This document shows positions 41,022 through 49,256 of a stretch of 49,256 nucleotides of DNA, one piece after another. A program made the position numbers and the translations under genes. The DNA comes from Carex sylvatica. Taxonomy: Eukaryota; Streptophyta; Magnoliopsida; Poales; Cyperaceae. Position 1 is the first letter of the stretch. Each line of letters begins with the position of its first letter. Location of the stretch: NCBI GenBank assembly GCA_964058845.1, contig CAXKVR010000477.1, positions 1 to 49,256 on the forward strand, in the 5' to 3' direction. Under the pieces are notes generated by a model. It was not told the DNA's origin, searched no databases, and was given only the letters and a program-made list of their open reading frames with translations.

Positions 41022-43056
41022 GGGCATATAGAGAAGTTTTGTAGAATGAAAAATGGTGAGCAAGCAAACTACACCGAAGAAAAAAAGAATAATGGAGGTG
41101 AAAAAAGGAATGATGAGAGTACTTTTTATGCATGTCAAGCGGCGGTGGAGAAGAAGGAAGATGTGTGGTTTGTTGATAGCGGGTGTAGTAACCACATGAC
41201 GGGTGATGAGACAATTTTTTGCAAGCTTGATACGACCGCCACTACTCAAATCACAATGGGTAATGGTGCGGTTGTGAAGTCCAAGGGTAAAGGCACGATT
41301 GCCGTTGATTCCAAGAAGGGTAGAATATTGATTCATGATGTGATGCTTGTGCCGGAGTTGGCACAAAATTTGCTAAGTGTTGGACAATTGATTGAATATG
41401 GTCATGCGGTTCATTTTGAGGGGGAGACATGCAAGATTTATGACAAGCTAGAAAAGAAAAGAGAATTGATGGTGACGGTGCGCATGGAGCGGCATCGAAA
41501 TTTTCCTCTCACTCTCAAACCCGCAAGAAGTGTTGCATTGAAAGTTGATGTAGAAGATGTGTCATGGTTGTGGCGCATAAGACTTGGGCATGTGAACTTT
41601 GAAGGCTTGAAGTTGTTGATTAGAAAAAATATGGTGTATGGTTTGCCAACCATTGAAGAAAAAAAGAATGTGTGTGAGGCGTGTGCTCTTGGTAAGATAC
41701 ACCGGGAGACATTTCCGAAAAAGAAGGCATGGCGTGGAAAAGAACCTTTGGAGCTTGTTCACACTGATATTTGTGGGCCGATGAGCACAAACTCACATGG
41801 AGGAAACCGATATTTTATTACCTTCATTGATGACTTTTCTCGAATGTGTTGGGTGTATTTTTTGAGACAAAAATCGGAAGCTTTTTCAGTTTTTAAAAAA
41901 TTTCAGAAAATGGTTGAAAGACAAAGTGGTCAATTGTTGAAGAAGTTGAGAAGTGATAGAGGTGGTGAGTATAACTCTAAGGAGTTTGACAAATTTTTTG
42001 AGGATATTAGTGTTGAAAGGCAAGTGACAATCGGTTTTACACCGGAGCAAAATGGCGTTGCGGAAAGAAAAAATAGAACTATTGTTGAGATGGCAAGAAC
42101 AATGATGAAGGAGAAGGGGTTGCCTTTGGCATTCTGGGCGGAGGCGACATACACAGCGGTTTACTTGTTAAACCGGTGTCCCACGAAGGCGGTTGAGAAC
42201 AAGACGCCAATTGAAGCGTGGAGCGGTGGTAGAAAGCCATCGGTGAATCACTTGAAAGTTTTTGGGTGCGTATGCTATGCGCATGTCCCGAAAGAAATGA
42301 GAAACAAGTTTGAAGACAAATGTGAGAAATGTGTTTTTGTTGGCTATAGTACCAAGTCAAAGGGCTATAGGCTCTTTAGCTTGAAAAGAAACAAGGTGAT
42401 TGAAAGTCGGGATGTGATTTTTAGTGAAAAAGACAAGTGGGATTGGACAAAAAAGAATGTTGAAAGTGTGTCTTTTCCATTAGAAATGGATGCACAAGAA
42501 GAAACAAGTGGTGTGCATGAAAGTGAAAATGAAGATGAAGATGAAGAAAAACAACCATTTTCTCCAACCATAGATACCGAGTCGAGTTCATCTACTCCAA
42601 GCTCTACTTCGATAAAAATGAAAAGGTTAAGTGATATTTATGCACGTTGCAATTTTTGTGTTGTTGAACCAGAAAGTTTTGAGCAAGCGGTTCAAGAGGA
42701 GATTTGCAGAAATGCTATGGAGGAAGAGATAAAAATGATTGAAAAAAATAATACATGAGAGTTGGTTGAAAAACCAAAAGAGAAAGATGTAGTTGGGTTG
42801 AAGTGGATTTACAAGACAAAGACGAATCCGGAAGGTTCGGTGCAAAAGTGCAAGGCAAGATTGGTGGCAAAGGGTTATTCACAACAACCCGGGATCGATT
42901 ATCAAGAAACATTTGCACCGGTTGCAAGGCATGAAACAATAAGGATGTTGATCGCATTAGCCGCACATAAAGGTTGGAAGATGTTTCAACTTGATGTGAA
43001 ATCGGCTTTCTTGAATGGAGTGTTGAAAGAAGAAGTGTATGTTGTGCAACCGCAAG
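41022..43056 (+). pseudogene. pol: Copia pol, array unit 2
   Basis: As unit 1, with Cys for Trp (TGC, 42707) shortly before the shared TGA at 42756-42758. The same RT truncation and host read-through (to 43148). Confidence 0.93.
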
Positions 43057-43188
43057 AAGAACGAGATCAAAACTATCCAAGAGAAAGCAGAGGTTATCAA
43101 AACTATCCATTCCCAAAACATAGATCGATTAAGGTAAATAGATTCTAGGTAAAGAACGAGAAACAGCTTAAAACTACCTATTCCCTGG

Positions 43189-43802
43189 TTACTTTTTCTC
43201 TTGAAGCTCCTTCTGCACAACAGGCTTAATAACCTCTTCCGGCCTGCTATTTGCCTTTTTCTCCATCTGAGCAACAACATGCTTGATAATAACAGCTTCC
43301 TCCCTATCTGCTTTCTCTTGCTTCTTTTGAGCAACAACAGGCTTGTTAATAACCTCTTCCGGCCTGCTATTTGCCTTTTTCTCCATCTGAGCAATAGGCT
43401 TGTTAATAACAGCTTCCTCCCGATTTGCTTTATCTTGCATAATCTGAGCTAGAACATCCTTAATAAACTCGTCCTTCTGGCTGTTTGCTAGGGTAAAACC
43501 AGTCATGAATCCAGCCATAAAGCTCACAGAAATAACACTGGCTCCTAGAAAAATCGAATAGAATTAAATGAAACAATTAAATAAAGTTTTTTCAGATAGA
43601 AATATATTTTTTCCATTGTTTGCATGTAAGGTGGCGCATACTAACCAATAGACATCTTTGATGCAAGGCCCCCCAGGTTCAATCTAGAAAGGTTCAGGCG
43701 GAAGAGGGAGTTCGAGACCTTTTTCTTGTCCACGTGTTGCTCTATTTTGGTGTTCTCCGACGCAGCGACATTGATTTTGGCACGGTCCCCGGAATCCGGA
43801 TT
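43189..43802 (-). pseudogene. Small single-TM protein gene, array unit 3
   Basis: No difference from unit 2 seen by eye in the coding exons. Confidence 0.75.
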
Positions 43803-44092
43803 TGTTGAAATTAATATTTTTATGGTTTCTATGTTTTGTGTTTTTCTATATGGGAGTTAATTATGTTGTGGTCTTCTATGTTGAGTTATTGAGTTGTAGT
43901 TTCTAGGAGTGTCATGGGGACTAGTATCTAAGAATAGAATTAAATGAGTGGTGTGGTTAACAAGGTTCATGTTATTTAAATATATATGTTGTCATTTGTA
44001 ATTGATGTTGGATCAATGAAATAAAAAAAAAGAATTCTGCTCCTTTTTTCCTTCTTCCATTAAAATACTAAAACAAAGGCCATAGGCCAACA
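43803..44092 (+). repeat. 5' LTR, array unit 3
   Basis: 290 bp, same as unit 2 by eye. Confidence 0.95.
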
Positions 44093-44160
44093 TAAGTGGT
44101 ATCAGAGCGAGGTTGTGTGAGAGTTCAAGTGAGGTTCTTAAAAAAGAAGTTGAGAGCATC

Positions 44161-45057
44161 ATGGCTCTGCAAGGAGGCGCGCACGGTGTGCAACCCGTGT
44201 TCGATGGCGAAAGTTACGACTATTGGAGTATTAAGATGAAGACCCTCTTGATCTCACAAGATTTATGGGAGATAGTGGAAGAAGGATGTGAAGTAAAAAA
44301 GGATGAGAAGGGAAAAGATATTGCTGAGACATCGAATGAGAAAAAAGAGAATAAGAAGAAAGATGCAAGGGCTCTTTATTTGATTCAACAATCCATCTCC
44401 GACAAGATTTTTCCGAGAATAATCAGGGCTAATAGTGCGAAGGAGGTGTGGGAGTTTTTGCAAAAGGAGTTTCAAGGCACCGACAAAGTTAGAATGGTGA
44501 AGCTCTTAACATTAAAGAGAGAGTTTCAAAATTTGCAAATGAAGGAGAAAGAAACATTGGAAGAGTATTTATCAAAGGTGATTGAGTTGGTGAATCAAAT
44601 TAAAAGTTTGAGTGAAAATTTGGACGACAAGTCGGTGTGCGAAAAAATTCTCATTAGCCTTTCTCCTAAATACAACAACATTGCGGCAATTATTGAAGAA
44701 ACCAAAGATCTCTCCACCTTAAGTGTACATGACTTGATGGGCTCTCTTGAGATACACGAGCAAAGAATGAGTAGAAGTGGTGAACAATCATTTGAAAGTG
44801 CTTTCCAAACTAAGGTGAATGTGAAAGAGTCGGGCAATCAAAATGCGTGGAATGGGAATGCAACCCGTGGTGGCCATGGTGGTGGTAGAAGTAGAGGTAG
44901 CTTTGGACGAGGAGGTGGTAGAAGCAACAACCAAAGTGGTCGAGGCAACAACGAAGGAGGTGAGGTAAAAACATGTCATTATTGCAAGATGCCGGGTCAC
45001 ATAGAAAAATTTTGTAGAAACAAGGGGAAGCCTCAATGTTATCATTGCAAGAAGTAG
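44161..45057 (+). pseudogene. gag: Copia gag, array unit 3
   Basis: Protein identical to unit 2 by eye, with the shared TAG. Confidence 0.92.
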
Positions 45058-47092
45058 GGGCATATAGAGAAGTTTTGTAGAATGAAAAATGGTGAGCAAG
45101 CAAACTACACCGAAGAAAAAAAGAATAATGGAGGTGAAAAAAGGAATGATGAGAGTACTTTTTATGCATGTCAAGCGGCGGTGGAGAAGAAGGAAGATGT
45201 GTGGTTTGTTGATAGCGGGTGTAGTAACCACATGACGGGTGATGAGACAATTTTTTGCAAGCTTGATACGACCGCCACTACTCAAATCACAATGGGTAAT
45301 GGTGCGGTTGTGAAGTCCAAGGGTAAAGGCACGATTGCCGTTGATTCCAAGAAGGGTAGAATATTGATTCATGATGTGATGCTTGTGCTGGAGTTGGCAC
45401 AAAATTTGCTAAGTGTTGGACAATTGATTGAATATGGTCATGCGGTTCATTTTGAGGGGGAGACATGCAAGATTTATGACAAGCTAGAAAAGAAAAGAGA
45501 ATTGATGGTGACGGTGCGCATGGAGCGGCATCGAAATTTTCCTCTCACTCTCAAACCCGCAAGAAGTGTTGCATTGAAAGTTGATGTAGAAGATGTGTCA
45601 TGGTTGTGGCGCATAAGACTTGGGCATGTGAACTTTGAAGGCTTGAAGTTGTTGATTAGAAAAAATATGGTGTATGGTTTGCCAACCATTGAAGAAAAAA
45701 AGAATGTGTGTGAGGCGTGTGCTCTTGGTAAGATACACCGGGAGACATTTCCGAAAAAGAAGGCATGGCGTGGAAAAGAACCTTTGGAGCTTGTTCACAC
45801 TGATATTTGTGGGCCGATGAGCACAAACTCACATGGAGGAAACCGATATTTTATTACCTTCATTGATGACTTTTCTCGAATGTGTTGGGTGTATTTTTTG
45901 AGACAAAAATCGGAAGCTTTTTCAGTTTTTAAAAAATTTCAGAAAATGGTTGAAAGACAAAGTGGTCAATTGTTGAAGAAGTTGAGAAGTGATAGAGGTG
46001 GTGAGTATAACTCTAAGGAGTTTGACAAATTTTTTGAGGATATTAGTGTTGAAAGGCAAGTGACAATCGGTTTTACACCGGAGCAAAATGGCGTTGCGGA
46101 AAGAAAAAATAGAACTATTGTTGAGATGGCAAGAACAATGATGAAGGAGAAGGGGTTGCCTTTGGCATTCTGGGCGGAGGCGACATACACAGCGGTTTAC
46201 TTATTAAACCGGTGTCCCACGAAGGCGGTTGAGAACAAGACGCCAATTGAAGCGTGGAGCGGTGGTAGAAAGCCATCGGTGAATCACTTGAAAGTTTTTG
46301 GGTGCGTATGCTATGCGCATGTCCCGAAAGAAATGAGAAACAAGTTTGAAGACAAATGTGAGAAATGTGTTTTTGTTGGCTATAGTACCAAGTCAAAGGG
46401 CTATAGGCTCTTTAGCTTGAAAAGAAACAAGGTGATTGAAAGTCGGGATGTGATTTTTAGTGAAAAAGACAAGTGGGATTGGACAAAAAAGAATGTTGAA
46501 AGTGTGTCTTTTCCATTAGAAATGGATGCACAAGAAGAAACAAGTGGTGTGCATGAAAGTGAAAATGAAGATGAAGATGAAGAAAAACAACCATTTTCTC
46601 CAACCATAGATACCGAGTCGAGTTCATCTACTCCAAGCTCTACTTCGATAAAAATGAAAAGGTTAAGTGATATTTATGCACGTTGCAATTTTTGTGTTGT
46701 TGAACCAGAAAGTTTTGAGCAAGCGGTTCAAGAGGAGATTTGCAGAAATGCTATGGAGGAAGAGATAAAAATGATTGAAAAAAATAATACATGAGAGTTG
46801 GTTGAAAAACCAAAAGAGAAAGATGTAGTTGGGTTGAAGTGGATTTACAAGACAAAGACGAATCCGGAAGGTTCGGTGCAAAAGTGCAAGGCAAGATTGG
46901 TGGCAAAGGGTTATTCACAACAACCCGGGATCGATTATCAAGAAACATTTGCACCGGTTGCAAGGCATGAAACAATAAGGATGTTGATCGCATTAGCCGC
47001 ACATAAAGGTTGGAAGATGTTTCAACTTGATGTGAAATCGGCTTTCTTGAATGGAGTGTTGAAAGAAGAAGTGTATGTTGTGCAACCGCAAG
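45058..47092 (+). pseudogene. pol: Copia pol, array unit 3
   Basis: As unit 2, plus Leu for Pro at the codon containing 45389 (before ELAQNLLSVG) and a silent G to A at 46203. Shared TGA at 46792-46794. Confidence 0.93.
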
Positions 47093-47224
47093 AAGAACGA
47101 GATCAAAACTATCCAAGAGAAAGCAGAGGTTATCAAAACTATCCATTCCCAAAACATAGATCGATTAAGGTAAATAGATTCTAGGTAAAGAACGAGAAAC
47201 AGCTTAAAACTACCTATTCCCTGG

Positions 47225-47838
47225 TTACTTTTTCTCTTGAAGCTCCTTCTGCACAACAGGCTTAATAACCTCTTCCGGCCTGCTATTTGCCTTTTTCTCC
47301 ATCTGAGCAACAACATGCTTGATAATAACAGCTTCCTCCCTATCTGCTTTCTCTTGCTTCTTTTGAGCAACAACAGGCTTGTTAATAACCTCTTCCGGCC
47401 TGCTATTTGCCTTTTTCTCCATCTGAGCAATAGGCTTGTTAATAACAGCTTCCTCCCGATTTGCTTTATCTTGCATAATCTGAGCTAGAACATCCTTAAT
47501 AAACTCGTCCTTCTGGCTGTTTGCTAGGGTAAAACCAGTCATGAATCCAGCCATAAAGCTCACAGAAATAACACTGGCTCCTAGAAAAATCGAATAGAAT
47601 TAAATGAAACAATTAAATAAAGTTTTTTCAGATAGAAATATATTTTTTCCATTGTTTGCATGTAAGGTGGCGCATACTAACCAATAGACATCTTTGATGC
47701 AAGGCCCCCCAGGTTCAATCTAGAAAGGTTCAGGCGGAAGAGGGAGTTCGAGACCTTTTTCTTGTCCACGTGTTGCTCTATTTTGGTGTTCTCCGACGCA
47801 GCGACATTGATTTTGGCACGGTCCCCGGAATCCGGATT
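47225..47838 (-). pseudogene. Small single-TM protein gene, array unit 4
   Basis: No difference from unit 2 seen by eye in the coding exons. Confidence 0.75.
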
Positions 47839-48128
47839 TGTTGAAATTAATATTTTTATGGTTTCTATGTTTTGTGTTTTTCTATATGGGAGTTAATTAT
47901 GTTGTGGTCTTCTATGTTGAGTTATTGAGTTGTAGTTTCTAGGAGTGTCATGGGGACTAGTATCTAAGAATAGAATTAAATGAGTGGTGTGGTTAACAAG
48001 GTTCATGTTATTTAAATATATATGTTGTCATTTGTAATTGATGTTGGATCAATGAAATAAAAAAAAAGAATTCTGCTCCTTTTTTCCTTCTTCCATTAAA
48101 ATACTAAAACAAAGGCCATAGGCCAACA
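47839..48128 (+). repeat. 5' LTR, array unit 4
   Basis: 290 bp, same as unit 2 by eye. Confidence 0.95.
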
Positions 48129-48196
48129 TAAGTGGTATCAGAGCGAGGTTGTGTGAGAGTTCAAGTGAGGTTCTTAAAAAAGAAGTTGAGAGCATC

Positions 48197-49093
48197 ATGG
48201 CTCTGCAAGGAGGCGCGCACGGTGTGCAACCCGTGTTCGATGGCGAAAGTTACGACTATTGGAGTATTAAGATGAAGACCCTCTTGATCTCACAAGATTT
48301 ATGGGAGATAGTGGAAGAAGGATGTGAAGTAAAAAAGGATGAGAAGGGAAAAGATATTGCTGAGACATCGAATGAGAAAAAAGAGAATAAGAAGAAAGAT
48401 GCAAGGGCTCTTTATTTGATTCAACAATCCATCTCCGACAAGATTTTTCCGAGAATAATCAGGGCTAATAGTGCGAAGGAGGTGTGGGAGTTTTTGCAAA
48501 AGGAGTTTCAAGGCACCGACAAAGTTAGAATGGTGAAGCTCTTAACATTAAAGAGAGAGTTTCAAAATTTGCAAATGAAGGAGAAAGAAACATTGGAAGA
48601 GTATTTATCAAAGGTGATTGAGTTGGTGAATCAAATTAAAAGTTTGAGTGAAAATTTGGACGACAAGTCGGTGTGCGAAAAAATTCTCATTAGCCTTTCT
48701 CCTAAATACAACAACATTGCGGCAATTATTGAAGAAACCAAAGATCTCTCCACCTTAAGTGTACATGACTTGATGGGCTCTCTTGAGATACACGAGCAAA
48801 GAATGAGTAGAAGTGGTGAACAATCATTTGAAAGTGCTTTCCAAACTAAGGTGAATGTGAAAGAGTCGGGCAATCAAAATGCGTGGAATGGGAATGCAAC
48901 CCGTGGTGGCCATGGTGGTGGTAGAAGTAGAGGTAGCTTTGGACGAGGAGGTGGTAGAAGCAACAACCAAAGTGGTCGAGGCAACAACGAAGGAGGTGAG
49001 GTAAAAACATGTCATTATTGCAAGATGCCGGGTCACATAGAAAAATTTTGTAGAAACAAGGGGAAGCCTCAATGTTATCATTGCAAGAAGTAG
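48197..49093 (+). pseudogene. gag: Copia gag, array unit 4
   Basis: Protein identical to unit 2 by eye, with the shared TAG. Confidence 0.92.
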
Positions 49094-49256
49094 GGGCATA
49101 TAGAGAAGTTTTGTAGAATGAAAAATGGTGAGCAAGCAAACTACACCGAAGAAAAAAAGAATAATGGAGGTGAAAAAAGGAATGATGAGAGTACTTTTTA
49201 TGCATGTCAAGCGGCGGTGGAGAAGAAGGAAGATGTGTGGTTTGTTGATAGCGGGT
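49094..49256 (+). pseudogene. pol: Copia pol, array unit 4 (cut by window edge)
   Basis: Starts after the shared TAG and runs to the protease FVDSG at the window end. The array evidently continues. Confidence 0.9.

Larger units (their letters stand above)
35031..49256 (+). repeat. Tandem array, 4036-bp period, host gene plus 5' copia chimera (3.5 copies, open to the right)
   Basis: Units are 35031-39020 (unit 1, different left flank), 39021-43056, 43057-47092 and 47093-49256 (cut by the window). Each holds the small gene on the minus strand and then the same copia insertion from its 5' LTR to early RT. It breaks after CAACCGCAAG (equivalent to 13171) and rejoins sequence downstream of the small gene. 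By eye, units 2 and 3 differ at 45389 and 46203, and unit 1 differs from unit 2 at 36483, 38671 and one A in the LTR. All share two nonsense codons. This is amplification of DNA, not repeated insertion. Confidence 0.96.

Noticed and set aside
35031..49256. Array units as independent retrotransposon insertions or a solo-LTR series
   Set aside because: There are no separate target duplications, every unit has the same host flank and the same breakpoint, and none has a 3' LTR.

Overview
The window is nuclear DNA of a flowering plant, most likely a eudicot. It is AT-rich, has short GT-AG introns, carries Ty1/copia retrotransposons primed by initiator Met-tRNA, several hAT-like and one Mutator-like MITE, and fragments of typical plant genes (SAC3B, GH9 cellulase, CTP synthase, class II formin, cysteine-rich receptor kinase). 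I cannot name the species. I found no intact conserved gene, no RNA gene and no CRISPR. Nearly everything recognisable is a mobile element, a repeat or a broken gene.

Layout. 1-0.7 kb: a weak remnant of a DEK-like gene (+). 4.6-6.6 kb: several exons of a SAC3B-like mRNA-export gene (-), with nonsense codons and no 5' half. 6.63-9.48 kb: three ~950-bp units, each a head-to-head inverted repeat of the promoter and first exon of a small gene, around a GC-rich ACGGGT-type palindromic spacer. 9.48-14.68 kb: a second small gene (-), a paralogue of the first, split six bases after its ATG by a full-length copia element (9884-14672; 5-bp target duplication, LTRs of 289 and 291 bp, gag-pol broken by three stops and one frameshift). 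15.8-18.2 kb: an old copia LTR end and a zinc-finger ORF. 19.9-34.6 kb: an AT-rich repeat landscape with nested MITEs, a 1-kb direct segmental duplication and a long-range inverted repeat. Inside it, 24.9-28.2 kb holds fragments of four unrelated genes, all on the + strand and all with introns.

35.03 kb to the end: a head-to-tail array with a 4036-bp period. Each unit joins (i) the split small gene (- strand, lacking only its first bases) to (ii) the 5' part of the same copia insertion (5' LTR, PBS, gag, protease, integrase and the start of RT). The host/LTR junction is the same as at 9883/9884, so the array descends from a duplicate of that locus. All units share the same two nonsense codons and units 2 and 3 are nearly identical. 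The array therefore grew by DNA-level amplification and not by retrotransposition. It runs off the right edge.

The two small paralogous genes link the window: one exists as an inverted promoter/exon array, the other as a tandem host-copia chimeric array. This gives testable ideas about small-RNA production and local copy-number change. All function statements for the fragments come from family resemblance read by eye.
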